Assembly: GCA_039090855.1 (NCBI GenBank)
Contig: CM077002.1
Span: 81,410,194-81,474,193 of the forward strand
Length of the DNA stretch: 64,000 bases
From: Macrothele yani
Taxonomy: Eukaryota; Arthropoda; Arachnida; Araneae; Macrothelidae
Direction: 5' to 3'
Shown piece by piece: positions 1-10,309 of the stretch. A model generated the notes under the pieces. That model was not told where the DNA came from. It did not search any database and saw only the letters and a program-made list of their open reading frames with translations. The translations under genes were made by a program, and so were the position numbers. How positions within the stretch are numbered: position 1 is the first letter of the stretch; each line of letters starts with the position of its first letter.

Positions 1-563
1 ATTTTCATGTCTCACGATGTCAAACCTACCCACGAAGTTTTATTCCTATCGGTTGCTTCCTTCTGCGTGCAACTATTTTTTTGACGATGAGTGTACAAAA
101 AACATATTTTGTCCATAAACTTCATGGCACAGCTGCCGCCCTTTTACCGGAAACCACTGAATCTTAGCACGGCTGTACAGAAGATCTGCCCATTCGCCCA
201 CGTGGTAATTAACTCTAATACCAAATTTGCATCTGTTTCCTTCTTTGTTTTATCTCTTATGAATAACTGACAATGTCTCAACAACCATTCCTGAAAATTT
301 GTTGCGAAACTGTTAGAATGTTTTCAAGTTGCGGGAGACGAACAACCAAGTAGTGTAAGACATCAACGTAGGTTCAGTAAAATCACATACGTATATCATA
401 CGCGATGTAACAGGAACATACACTGATTTGGCAAATTATTAGGAACATCCAACAGCAATTGCACACATGCCATCCTCACTTACGTACTCAACTATGACGT
501 TGAGTTGGCTTTACAAATAGCTCACTGCAAAAGATACGTGTAAGAAGTATAGATAGCGGCGAT
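1..563. other. No recognisable feature
   Basis: This stretch is AT-rich. I see no protein family, repeat or RNA gene in it on either strand. Confidence 0.5.
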
Positions 564-830
564 ATGGAAAATAATCGTGATCTAATCGACTTTGAAAGAT
601 AGATGATAGCAGGTGCTAGGCGCGCAGGTGCAAACATCTGGGAAACCGCTAACCTTCTGGGCTGAGCAAGAACAAACATTCGGGTGTACAATGAAGGGGG
701 CACAAATAATAAAATAAGAAGTCGGGAGTTTTTCCTGTGGAAGGAAACGACTGATTGATGTTCGGGAGCAACGAAGGCTGGAGAGGAATATACGAGGCAA
801 TAGGCGAGCTTCATCGCGACAAGTAATCTA
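564..830 (+). pseudogene. Tc1-like transposase, N-terminal DNA-binding remnant
   Basis: From the ATG at 564 one frame reads a typical Tc1 transposase start: a Met-Glu-Asn-Asn-Arg-Asp-Leu opening, then a segment resembling the first helix-turn-helix (Gly-Ala-Arg-Arg-Ala-Gly-Ala and Glu-Thr-Ala-Asn-Leu-Leu-Gly). At least four in-frame stops interrupt it. Similarity is lost at about 830, just before a LINE fragment, and the C-terminal half of a Tc1 transposase appears after the LINE at 1328. I infer one old Tc1 copy later split or deleted around the LINE. Family assignment is by motif; no terminal inverted repeats were found. Confidence 0.6.
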
Positions 831-864
831 CAGTCTGTTTACATGGCGCGAATTGGGTTCCTTA

Positions 865-1322
865 ATACCTTTGACTTCAATGCATATATTAACACCATAT
901 TTACTTATGGAAGTGAAACGTGAATTGTCATAGAACGACAATGTGAAAAAATAAGAATATGGGCAAGAAAGTTAGAGAGAAGAATGTTGGGAATAACAAG
1001 AAGAAACAGAGTTAGAAATGTACTTACAAGAGAAAGAATAGGAATAAAAGATATTGTAAAATTAATAAAAGAATCAAAGTAGATATGGGCTGGACATGTT
1101 GGAAGACTGAAAGATGAAAGATGAACACGATTAATAACAGAATGGCAACCGAAAGATGGAAAGGGACGAAGGAGCCGCCAGAGAACCAGATGGAGAGATG
1201 ACCATCAGAAGTTCAGAGGTGCTGAATAGTGGACTGAGGCTAAAGATCAAGGAAGTTGGAAAAGACTGGGCAAAGCCTTTACCCTGCACTGGGTACCAAC
1301 AGGCTAAGAAGAAGAAGAATAC
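865..1322 (+). mobile_element. RTE-type LINE, decayed 3' end with (GAA)n tail
   Basis: One frame with four internal stops reads the C-terminal tail of an RTE-type endonuclease/reverse transcriptase: a Thr-Tyr-Gly-Ser-Glu-Thr block, an Arg-Arg-Met-Leu-Gly-Ile-Thr-Arg block, a Trp-Ala-Gly-His-Val block and the final Trp-rich block before the stop. Three of the stops stand where this family has Trp. The same blocks occur in the longer LINE at 18714-21895. The copy ends in a short GAA/AAG trinucleotide run at 1310-1322; RTE-clade elements characteristically end in trinucleotide repeats. Only the last ~150 codons survive, a typical 5' truncation. Confidence 0.75.
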
Positions 1323-1327
1323 CTTTC

Positions 1328-1700
1328 AAAGAGCATTTAGATGCCATGAGGTATCTTAACATCCCTGCTGATGAGGTACGCACGTTGTGTTTCCTGATGG
1401 AGAGAGCTACTTTCAGCAGGATAATTCGCCATGTCGTAAGGCTCAGATCGTCATACAGCTGTTCCAGCAATAGGACAATGACATCAGTTTGCTACAATAG
1501 CCCCCACAGTACTGATAATCTGACCCAATTGAACATTTGTTAGATGAAATTGACAGAGCCGTTCGTAGCAGCGATCTCCCTTCCAGCAAATATTCGGAAA
1601 TTTACGGATACCATAACAACCGTATAGCTCATCGTACCTGCAGAACTGTATCAACACATCGTTTAATTCATGCTATATCGAATCAATACTGATTTGAAGG
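1328..1700 (+). pseudogene. Tc1-like transposase, catalytic C-terminal remnant
   Basis: Across several frames this reads the second half of a Tc1 DDE transposase: Asp-Ala-Met-Arg-Tyr-Leu, then Phe-Gln-Gln-Asp-Asn-Ser-Pro-Cys (the second catalytic Asp), then Asp-Pro-Ile-Glu-His-Leu (the catalytic Glu block), then a Tyr-Gly-Tyr-His-Asn-Asn tail. Frameshifts and stops rule out function. It lies directly after the LINE fragment and probably belongs with the helix-turn-helix remnant at 564-830, though about 130 residues between the two are missing. Confidence 0.6.
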
Positions 1701-1710
1701 CCAAGGGCTA

Positions 1711-3056
1711 TCCAACGCATTGTTAGGTAGGTATTCCTAATATGTTACTACTTCATTTTACATTGCGATCTAAAATTGTTGGACCGACACTACTTATTCA
1801 AAAGGCAAGTTAAGTGCCAATAAAAGCACCAAATCAACTTCTGTTCCACGCATTCTGAATTCAAATATAAGAAACAAAATATCAAAAGTTTCTGATAATG
1901 TCATTCCGTGATTACCCTGAATGCAAAAGCTTTTTTAAAAAGTGCCACTTTATCTACACGGAAATTAGTGAAATAGGTTCTATACATTAGCGCACAGATT
2001 CGGCGGATTTGTAGTAGATACTTTGTGAATCATGAAAGCATGCCACCATGTTTTACTTTTCTTGAGACTTTAAAAAAGAAGTAGATCCATAAAATGCGTT
2101 AAGTTATGTTAAGAAATTAGTGAACACATGAAAAACACTGCACTTAGATTAAAACATGTATCTTCAGTGAAAGAAAGATGCTAATCAATGTGTTTTCATT
2201 AAATACCCATGCCTAGAAGATAATGGACTTCTGGCTGTCCCTATCCTCTGCTTTTCGAATACAAAAAAAAAAAATTTCAGCAGGTCGTCTAGATTTTTTT
2301 TTCAAGGCAACCGATTTGAAACTTTCGAAATCAATAATAGCTGATATAACTCAAAGATTGCAGAACAAGAATGCTAGCAAGGAAGTAAAAATAGACAAGC
2401 ACCATCCTGTGGTGATTACCTATAGATAATCACCTCAGGAATTTAGAAGTCACTACATTCTCCCACCCGAGCTGAACAAGTGAAATTTTCGTCACAGAAT
2501 TATAGTACTCAAGCACTTATCATTCCTGTGAACCCCAAATGCAATTTACAGATGCACACTCTACGACGTTCTTACATTTACTTTCAATCAGCACAAGGAG
2601 TTGCTATGGAGCAGCAAATAGCTATTCTCTAACCAATTAGGGATTCATTGAGGCGCAGGCTTTCTGTATGTCTTTCATTTATATTTATTTTATATCCCTA
2701 GAATCAGAAATTATTAATAAGGGATGCGCGGCCTTAAATCTGATATCTTTTTCTGATAATTTACATGAATACATACTGACCGTTTGGAACTTTTATGTAC
2801 ATGTGGAAGAGTTATGAACACATACTTTTAAGGAAATGGTTTTTTCCGACTGGTCCTACCCAAAGCCGTGTTTTAAATAATATTGATAACCTATGTCATG
2901 AATAAATCACGGCAAAAGCACTTCTCCTACGTCTGCTGCCTTGAAAGTTAAATTGGAAAACGTCATCATTTAATTGAAAGTGTTTACTATCATCGTTCAG
3001 ACAAAGATGGATTCCCCTAACACTGATACATAGTGAATATACCTTTTTTTATACTA
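1711..3056. other. No recognisable feature
   Basis: AT-rich sequence with scattered short open frames, the longest about 68 codons at 2223. None resembles a known protein. Confidence 0.45.
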
Positions 3057-3144
3057 AAGGCACCTATGAAATACTTTTGGAAGACATGTATCATATATAA
3101 AAAATATATATACATGTCTTCCGAAAGTATTTCATAGGTGCCTT
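3057..3144. repeat. 34-bp inverted repeat (hairpin) with AT-rich loop
   Basis: Left arm 3057-3090 and right arm 3111-3144 are reverse complements over 34 bp with one mismatch (a G-T pair in RNA). The 20-base loop is almost pure A and T. No transposon ends or target duplication were recognised. Confidence 0.9.
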
Positions 3145-3755
3145 AATATATTTTCGGATTTCAGAATACGATTTTCTGTTCAAAATCATTAGAATTATAT
3201 GAAGGAACGACAAACCAAATGTTGTTCTGTAGTCTTAAACGCTTTCTTTCTGCTTTCCTATATTGCCAGAAGAAGACGATACAGGCAAAGCACGGTTGTT
3301 GTCCGTGCGTTTGGTCCTAATTTTCTTCTTCCCCAGGGATCATTTGGTGTAAATTAATGATAATTGCCCCTCGTATTTGGCGCACATAACAAAAATCATC
3401 TATTTTCCGCTATATATTGCTTTCGCAAAATATCTAAACCCTAATATCTTAGTCATGCCATTTAACGACTAATATTTATCTCTTTTAAAGAAAGAATGAT
3501 TGAAATAGAAGCAGAAACGAGAGAAGTTAAAACACTCAACACACAAATGATTCTGCGAAACAGCACGCAACAGTGCAAGACTTGTTACTAAGGGGAACGA
3601 CCATAAGGAAAAAACGAAAAAGGTAAAGTTCATGTATTTCACTAAAAGCCATTCCGAAATTTTGTTTAGTTATACATGTATGTGTGCTAAAAGGAATAAT
3701 GATCTTTCAGTCTTACTCCTCCTGTGCAGCCTCCTCCGTTTCTTTCTTCCGCTCC

Positions 3756-3758
3756 CTA

Positions 3759-3795
<37 letters not shown>

Positions 3796-3808
3796 TTCTC
3801 TCTCTCAG

Positions 3809-3847
<39 letters not shown>

Positions 3848-3889
3848 TTCTCTCTCTCAGTCTCTCTCTCTCTCTCTCTCTCTCTCTTT
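3756..3889. repeat. (TC)n microsatellite
   Basis: About 130 bases of near-pure TC dinucleotide, broken periodically by TTTC and CAGTC variants. The spacing of the variants suggests expansion of a longer unit of roughly 50 bases. All three + frames and one - frame stay open through it, giving spurious Ser-Leu or Arg-Glu repeat proteins. Confidence 0.95.
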
Positions 3890-5192
3890 CACTCCTCCTA
3901 CATTCCGCCCACATTTTGAAAGCGACACGTATAAACGATGAATGGACAACATCCGCTCCCGTAATCGAAATTGCGCAACAATATGCACAAGTTGAGATAA
4001 TACGGTGCATTCACGAGCCATTATAAATTAACCACTGAATAAATACTCGCTGCAAAGGTTTTACAAAATAAAAAAAGTGTACCACGAAAGTCTGTCCTGA
4101 AAAAGTTACTAATTATTGAAGTCGGCAAAGTAGAAATGAGTTTCTTTTGTGCCGGCATAAAAATTACGAAAAAATAAAATGAGGCGCAACCACTGTTCCT
4201 GGAATAATGTTTAAATTTCTAGGTTTGCATTCATGCAGTTCCTCCCTTGAGCTCTTTTTAAAAATTCATTCGCTCAAAAGCATCATATGATTAAAGAATC
4301 TTCCGTGCATAACATAACATAGCCCACATGAATTTTATTACCTTTATGTGACGTTCAAATTCTTATTCCCGTTTTGTAAAACAATAATATGTAAGATACA
4401 AGGGCGGATTTACAGGGAAGTCAACGAAGCTCAGGCGCGGGGATTGGCGATGGTGGAGGGCCTAAAAGATAATGATTTATATACATATATTTTTTTTTAA
4501 TTTTGTTTCTAGAAAAAGGTAAAAATCATAGAGAGAGGGATAAATCCGCTGTTCTGGGTTTGAGAAGATTTGAGGGCATAGTTCCGCCCGAAATCGAAGT
4601 ACATCATCGACAAATATGAATTTACTAGCTTAAATAAAGGCTCACTAAATATCGTTTTGAAAGTAATATTACGTAATACTACACTACCACTACAACTAAG
4701 CTCAGAAATTAATGCGTTATTTCCGGTCAGTTTTCTTAGAATGTAGTGAACGTTTTGTTCTTGAGTTCGGTGTTTTATATGACTCCCCATCTTTTCTTTA
4801 AAATTCTCTTTCTCCCCATTAAGTTTAATTTAAGAGGTAATCACAAGACTGTTATCATATGAGTAAAGAGGCATCGGAAAAGCTGGTTGTACTAGGCACA
4901 GGAATAGATTTTATCCATGTTCGGACTATCTCTAAGGGAACTAACAGTCAGTGGTGTGGAATCTGATTATATGCGACCGCAGATCCCACAACGCATGTAG
5001 CAGAAATTCCAATTAAAGCCGTACCATAAAATAACCACACGTAACATGTTAAAGTACTGTGGTTCAGTGGTCATCTCTATAAACTTTCCGACTTTTCTTC
5101 CTAAACTAAATACTTTCCACTTTTAACTTCAGCCATTTCCGCCCCATCAGGGTATCACAAAAGCTCTCAATATTAAATTTCGTCTTGATAGC
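3890..5192. other. No recognisable feature
   Basis: AT-rich with small open frames only, for example about 93 codons on the - strand at 4509-4790. None is recognisable. Confidence 0.4.
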
Positions 5193-5194
5193 TA

Positions 5195-6417
5195 CACTAT
5201 CTACCAATAAATAATTGGACACCTGTGATAGCAAAGGAAAACGAAGTTTATTCACCTCCAGTAGTTGGTGGAGCCTCCACGAGCGGCGATTACAGCTGCG
5301 ACCCTCCGGGCATACTCTCAACCAGGCGTTGTACGACGGCTAGCGGTATTTTCTTCCACTCGGCTTGGAGAAGACAGGTCAGTTCCTTCACCGATTTCGG
5401 ACGGTGGGAGCACCCCTTAAGTCGACGCTCCAACTCGTCCCAGAGGCGCTCGATAGGGACGGGTTATGGTCCAGGCTCTGCGCAGGCCAGTTCATTCGAT
5501 TAACCCCATTGTCACCATACCAAGCTATGGTGGACCTCGCAACACGACAGGTGGCATTGTCATTCTGAAAGTAACATGGGTCCATCCCGTAAAACTGCCA
5601 CAACGTAGGAAGCGCATGGTCATCCAAAATGGTGCAGTAGGTCTCGGCGTTGACTCTACCAGGAATTGCGACCAAGGGTCCCGTGCCATACAAGGAGAAA
5701 CACCCCCATATCATAATTCCCCCGCCGCCGAACTTCACAGTTGGCACAATACATTCCAGCAGGAGGCGTTCTCCAGGCAGACGCCAAACCCAGACCCTGC
5801 CATCCGAACGGTAGAAGGTGAACCTTTATTCGTCGCTCCAGAGAACCTGTTTCCACTGTTCAACGGTCCACTGCCGATGTTCTTTGCACCACGTTAGCCG
5901 AGCAGCGCTATTGGACTTGGTGATCAAAGGCTAGCGGGCGGCAGCACGTCCATGATAACCAAGCAGATGGGCTTCCTTACGGATGGTATTCATCGAAAGA
6001 ACACTCTCGGATTCCTGTTGAAACTCCTCGCGGATGTGGCCCATCGATTTGTTGCGGTTCTTCAGAATTTCTCTGGCCAGCACCAGTCTGTCTCTAACTC
6101 CCAGTTTTGTGGGTCTGCCAGGTCGGGACACATTCCGACAGTCACCTCTCATCTTCCACTTGCCAATCACGTAGGCCACTGACGATGTTGGGTATTTCAA
6201 CTCGCTGGATATGTCACGTATGGAACGGCCATTTCTGTGATCCCCGACGATTACACCTTTCTCGAAATCAGAGAGCTCCGAACTGCGTGGCATCTTGCAT
6301 CCGACTGGTTGCGTTGTTGTTTCCCACACGATATTTAACGGCGGCGGCCATAACGTGTATCAGGACCGCAGATATCGTCGATTGCAGGGCTGTCCAATTA
6401 CTTGTTGGTAGATAGTG
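5195..6417 (-). mobile_element. Tc1-like transposon, copy A (complete ends, dead transposase)
   Basis: The element is bounded by TA at 5193-5194 and 6418-6419. It begins with CACTATCTACCAATAAATAA and ends with its imperfect inverted complement (TTGTTGGTAGATAGTG). Length is 1223 bp, normal for a Tc1 element. It is a close relative of copy B at 27617-28835: the two align along their whole length with the same TIRs. Copy A has decayed more. Confidence 0.9.
5258..6329 (-). pseudogene. Tc1 transposase, copy A, frameshifted
   Basis: The N-terminal 130 codons (6329 down to 5931) are open and carry the paired-type helix-turn-helix region (Leu-Ser-Asp-Phe-Glu-Lys-Gly, then Gly-Arg-Pro-Thr-Lys-Leu). 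A Lys codon conserved in copy B has become TAG near 5930. Downstream frames are broken, and around 5455-5480 a short insertion shifts the frame exactly at the Ser-Pro-Asp-x-Asn-Pro-Ile-Glu block, removing the catalytic Glu. The Asp-Asn-Ala-Thr-Cys block that carries the second catalytic Asp is still visible. The more usual Tc1 start is the internal Met-Pro-Arg-Ser-Ser, 12 codons after the first Met. Confidence 0.85.
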
Positions 6418-6807
6418 TAAAATTGTTTTTGAGTTATGCCGACAACAAACAATACACACACAAGCACGCACACACACTAGAGACATCACCATGAAAAATA
6501 GTCAAATAATGTTCAGGCGAGCCCAAAATGGGTATTTCTGTTGAAATGTGGAAGTCTATTTGTTTTTGCGATTACAATACTTTTTTATACATTAGTGGGA
6601 AAGAGCAAAAAATGCACATGTTCTATTTTAAGGATCCCCGGCAAAGTGAGAGGGCCCCAGAACCGATGCTGTGTGCAAGGCCTCGGTAACTCTAAATCCG
6701 CAACTAAGATAGCTAGCGAAATACATCTGATTCTTGTATCTACTTTGCACAACGGATATTAAGTGATTGCCACATCGAAGAAGAAGTTCATAAGTATATG
6801 AAACATA
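6418..6807. other. No recognisable gene; short CA-rich tract
   Basis: Contains a short ACACAC-rich tract at 6453-6478 and a 73-codon open frame at 6541-6762 that I do not recognise. Confidence 0.4.
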
Positions 6808-6873
6808 GCTGGAGTGCTAAACATCTTAAAAGAAAATAGTTAAATTTTCTTTTAAGATGTTTAGCACTTCAGC
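6808..6873. repeat. 29-bp inverted repeat (hairpin), 8-base loop
   Basis: Arms 6808-6836 and 6845-6873 are reverse complements with one mismatch; the loop is TAGTTAAA. It abuts the start of the LINE fragment at about 6880. It resembles a quasi-palindrome made by template switching more than transposon ends, since no target duplication is evident. Confidence 0.9.
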
Positions 6874-6879
6874 CAAGTT

Positions 6880-7135
6880 TTATGCACTTATATTACGTAG
6901 TTCTTACTTATGGATCTTTATTAAAAAGATATACAGAGATTCCTGACGACTCAAAGAAGCATGGAAAGATTCATGCTTGGGACAAAAAAAGAAAACTCGT
7001 GGGTCAGAAAAATGACAAGAGTGGGTAACATCATGATCAAAATAAAAAGACTCAAGTGCAATTAGGCGGGACATTTTCTTGAAAGAAATGACCGCCGTCG
7101 GACACGTAAAGTACTAGATTGGATACCAGTAGTAT
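6880..7135 (+). mobile_element. RTE-type LINE fragment (C-terminal coding region)
   Basis: The DNA aligns by eye to 21470-21725 of the longer LINE: the Leu-Thr-Tyr-Gly block, a tract reading ACTCAAAGAAGCATGGAAAG, the Asn-Ser-Trp-x-Arg-Lys-Met-Thr-Arg block and the Leu-Asp-Trp-Ile-Pro block are all present. Small indels and stops make it non-coding. It ends before the 3' terminus, so both ends are missing. It may belong to the same or a sister family of the 18.7-21.9 kb copy. Confidence 0.75.
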
Positions 7136-7580
7136 AGGCTTGATCACATCTGGGCTAAACAGACACGTCACCATTTCGACGATAATGAAAATTTCAGAAG
7201 TTGCACATGGAGTATAGAAGTATCAACGGACACCTAAAGTTTCGTTCTTCTAGTTTAACCATAAAATCTTGAAAAAGTTTTCTCCTAGACTGATATAGAG
7301 AGCTAACCAATTTTTTAAATGAATCATGACAAATAATACTTTATATTTTTCACTGCGTTTGCAGTTACTTTGAATATAGTCCTTTTGGTTAATTTAGTTA
7401 TTAATACTGAAACGAGGCCTCACTAGATGTTGATTTAAAACATTCTTCATGCTCTAAATCTGTACATCTTGGACGCAGTCATTATTTTCATCAATGTGGA
7501 AGATGGAATGAATGTTTATGACATCCGATACTTTTATCGAAATTTGAAAGCTTATGTAGTTGGTGTACAGTTTCTTGAAA
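7136..7580. other. No recognisable gene; left flank of the Polinton
   Basis: AT-rich. I looked here for a Polinton terminal inverted repeat and could not identify one. Confidence 0.35.
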
Positions 7581-8198
7581 ATGAGCTTAAGCGCATTTTT
7601 AAAAATGAAGTTTAAGCATCCTAGTACTTGCGTTGTTGTTAGTTCCTTGCAATCAGGGAAGACAACCACCGTCAGAAAAATGATTCATCAAAACATCTAC
7701 GATTGCCCGCTTAAAAAAAATAAATGGTGTTATTCAGTATACCAACCATGGTTCTTAGAAGAGAAAGACATTGAATTCGTACGCGGAATGCCAACGCTTG
7801 ATACGTTTGATAATATAGAGCTCGTTGTTATCGATGACTTAAAGAGACTCTCACACAGAGAAACTAGTGTTTCTATTTACCGTGGGCTTACATCATGCTA
7901 ATGTAAGTGTGATATTAATAATGCAGAACTTGATTCCACGAAGTAAAATAATGCGGGACAAAAGTCTAAACACGCATTATCTTTTGTTTTTCAAAAATAA
8001 CAGAGTTACAATGCTTAGCTCGTCAAGCTTTTATTCATGTCAGCATACTTGATGGATGCCTTTAAAAAAACAAGGACTCAAAAATTTGGTTATTTACTTC
8101 TCGATTTTCGACCTGAAACGGGTGTCAATTTAAGACTGAGAGAGTTTTGTTTTCCTGATGAAAACGGTGTTCACTGGGTTTATCTACCAAAACAATGA
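7581..8198 (+). pseudogene. Polinton packaging ATPase (FtsK/HerA-A32 type)
   Basis: The family pumps DNA into capsids. Visible are a degenerate Walker A (Ser-Leu-Gln-Ser-Gly-Lys-Thr-Thr near 7648-7671, where the family has Gly-Pro-Thr-Gly-Ser-Gly-Lys-Thr), a Walker B (Leu-Val-Val-Ile-Asp-Asp near 7823-7840), and the downstream blocks on His-His, on a Gln-Asn sensor-like motif and on the Leu-Phe-Phe-Lys-Asn strand. These blocks fall in three successive frames, with shifts near 7880 and 8045. Length is about 200 codons, normal for Polintons. The start at 7581 is the Met nearest the conserved N-terminus. Confidence 0.8.
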
Positions 8199-8204
8199 AA
8201 ATTA

Positions 8205-8502
8205 TTTAAAAAATTACCACTTACTAGCACTGTTAAGTAAGTCATCGCCTTTGCAGAGGAAATCTATATTAAAAACTAAGCTTCAAAGGATCAAATTCAT
8301 TCTATTTGTGAAATCTGTAGTAACATTTTAGTAGGAAGCTTGCCTATCAATTTGCATAAAATAAAAAAGTATAAACATGGTATTCGACAGTTGGCAAATA
8401 AAAAGAATCCTCTAGGCAAGAAAAGAAAAATTTTAGCCAGCCAAACTGGTGGATTTCTGCCGTTAAAAATATCCACTGTGTTATCAGTTCTTGGAGTTTA
8501 AT
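8205..8502 (+). pseudogene. Polinton pX-like small basic protein
   Basis: A short frame downstream of the ATPase contains Ile-Cys-Glu-Ile-Cys, a run of basic residues, and the signature Gln-Thr-Gly-Gly-Phe-Leu-Pro-Leu followed by a hydrophobic tail. This layout is typical of the small basic protein found next to the ATPase in Polintons and adintovirus-like elements, which others compare with adenovirus core/pX proteins. The first third lies in another frame, so at least one frameshift separates the parts. The final codons overlap the upstream extension of the next gene. Confidence 0.6.
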
Positions 8503-8535
8503 AGGAAAGCATATATAAAAACTATTGCTCAGAAA

Positions 8536-9294
8536 ATGACTTTAGTTCCTCCTGAGTTGCTTGCAGCTTATCAGTTCCCAAACCCTTCAGTACGTTTAGA
8601 AGATGATATTGGATCGCTCTTAGATCAAATTTCGATTCCTGATGATGTAAAAGTTAAACTGCTGAGTCAGCTCATCACTAGATATCAAAAGATTGTTCAT
8701 TCTCCAAGACCACCTATGTCTGTAAGCATCGTACCTTCATCCGAAGAACAGAAATTAACGTATTCAGATGCTGAGACTTTAAATAATTATGATGACTTAA
8801 GTGAAGACCCCATTGCAGAATCGATCGCAGTAACGGTACCTCGCTTACATCAGAAGTTTATTCCACATATTTTATCCATGCTACAAAAGACAAATTTCAA
8901 ATGGAGCCATAAAGGAGAACTTGCTATTAATGCTGATTCTGTTGCTGGAAGTAATGTCGTACACTTATTTTCATATCTTATAAGAAACCGTAAACATGTT
9001 ACTGCACCAGTAGGATTTCAACCCGTTTTTGAAGTCATAAAATCAATTAATCTTCCTCTGCAATGGATTGGTAACAAACGACTGAGGGATACGATAAGAA
9101 CTTCTCCAACTTCGTGATTAAATAGTTCATCTGTGTTTTACGACCCAGTCTCTCCAAATGGACGTACAAGTACTTCGGAAACTTCATTAGCATTGGAAAC
9201 AAACAGACCTTCACGAAGCAGACATATCACAAGAAGTACATTACCAAGTAAATCAGGAAGTCATTCCCCAGACGCACAATGGCTAAGTTATTGA
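8536..9294 (+). pseudogene. Conserved Polinton protein of unknown function
   Basis: An open frame runs from 8491; I prefer the Met at 8536, which begins Met-Thr-Leu-Val-Pro, typical of this family. The first ~60 residues are helical and acidic (Asp-Asp-Val-Lys-Val-Lys, Arg-Tyr-Gln-Lys). A second domain from about residue 110 carries Trp-Ser-His-Lys-Gly-Glu-Leu, Gly-Ser-Asn-Val-Val and Trp-Ile-Gly-Asn. It resembles proteins lying between the ATPase and integrase in other Polintons. A single TGA at 9115-9117 stops it, but the same frame continues with a Ser/Arg-rich tail to a TGA at 9292-9294, suggesting one nonsense mutation in a ~252-codon gene. The last 16 bases overlap the integrase start. 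Confidence 0.65.
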
Positions 9295-10253
9295 AATCCC
9301 TTTGCTATGATTTTAAACATCCTGTAAGTTTTGGCGGTATTAATAAATTGGCACAAAAGAGTAAGCTTCCGTATAACAAAGTGAAAGAATGGTTAATGTC
9401 ACAAGACACATAAAACTTGCATAAACCTGTTAGAATTCAGTATTCACGCAGAAAAATCATATCACTAGATCAAGATGAATTATGGCAAGCTGAGTTAGTA
9501 AATCTAAAAGCTTTATCGAAGCAGAACAAAGGTGTGAAATATCTTCTAACAATTATCGATGTATTTTCAAAATACGCTTTTGTCGTTCCTTTCAAAAATA
9601 AGAAACCTGATTTCGTTTCATCTGGCTTTAGAAAGGTATACAAGAAAAGAAAGCCACATAAATTGCAAAATGACAAAGGAAGTGAGTTTTTTAATAAAAA
9701 AGTGATACTTTTTTTCAAAAGGTCTAACATTAAACACTATGCTACTCATAGTAATACTAAGGCAAGTGTACTTGAGGGATTCAACAGAACTTTGAAACAA
9801 AAAATGTTTCGAATATTTACTCACCGGTCTTCATATAGACATGTTGATATATTGGAGAGTCTTGTTCATAGTTACAACAATAGTATACATCGCAGTATAG
9901 GTATGTCACCTGCAGAGGTTAAGAAACAACACCACTCTCAGATTTTAGAAAAATTGTATGGAAAGAAACAACGAAAAAAAATATTTGTTTTCTCTGTTAA
10001 TGATCAAGTTCGTATATCAAAAGTAAAACATGTTTTTAAGAAAGGTCACTTACCAGGATGGACTGAATAAATTTTTCTTGTTCATGAACTTGTTCCTTCG
10101 GATCCACCAACCTATATAATACGTGATATGCAACGGGACGTCGTTAAAGGAAAATTTTACGCAGAAGAATTGCAAAAAATAAAAAAAAACGAGGAAGATT
10201 TGTGGCGCATTGAAAAAATCCTTAAAGTTAAAGGGCGCGGTAAGAAAAAATAA
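9279..10253 (+). pseudogene. INT: Polinton integrase (retroviral-type DDE)
   Basis: The enzyme family inserts Polinton ends into target DNA. The frame opens at the ATG at 9279 with a zinc-finger-like N-terminal region, followed by the catalytic core. The usual Trp-Gln-Ala-Asp-Leu block reads Trp-Gln-Ala-Glu-Leu here, so the first catalytic Asp is replaced by Glu. The second (Asn-Asp-Lys-Gly) and third (Ala-Ser-Val-Leu-Glu) are present. A C-terminal SH3/chromodomain-like region (Val-Arg-Ile-Ser-Lys to Pro-Gly-Trp-Thr-Glu) and a basic tail follow. Two in-frame nonsense codons (TAA at 9411-9413 and 10068-10070) are the only breaks in 324 codons, making this the least damaged Polinton gene here. 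Confidence 0.88.
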
Positions 10254-10309
10254 TTATATGTTCGTCGGAGCAGATTTCCTGAAAAATTTAATAGCTGGAT
10301 AAGCGCATC

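Noticed and set aside
3057..3144. Transcription terminator or small transposon
   Set aside because: Rho-independent terminators do not apply in an animal genome, and no target duplication or known tip supports a transposon.
3632..4026. Four overlapping open frames rich in Ser-Leu or Arg-Glu
   Set aside because: They are translations of the TC microsatellite and have no independent support.
4398..4470. hAT-like start CAAGGGCGGATT
   Set aside because: No matching inverted end or 8-bp duplication found.
5225..6415. Several + strand open frames of 60-140 codons in Tc1 copy A
   Set aside because: They are antisense to the transposase; the same holds in copies B, C and the 36-kb relic.
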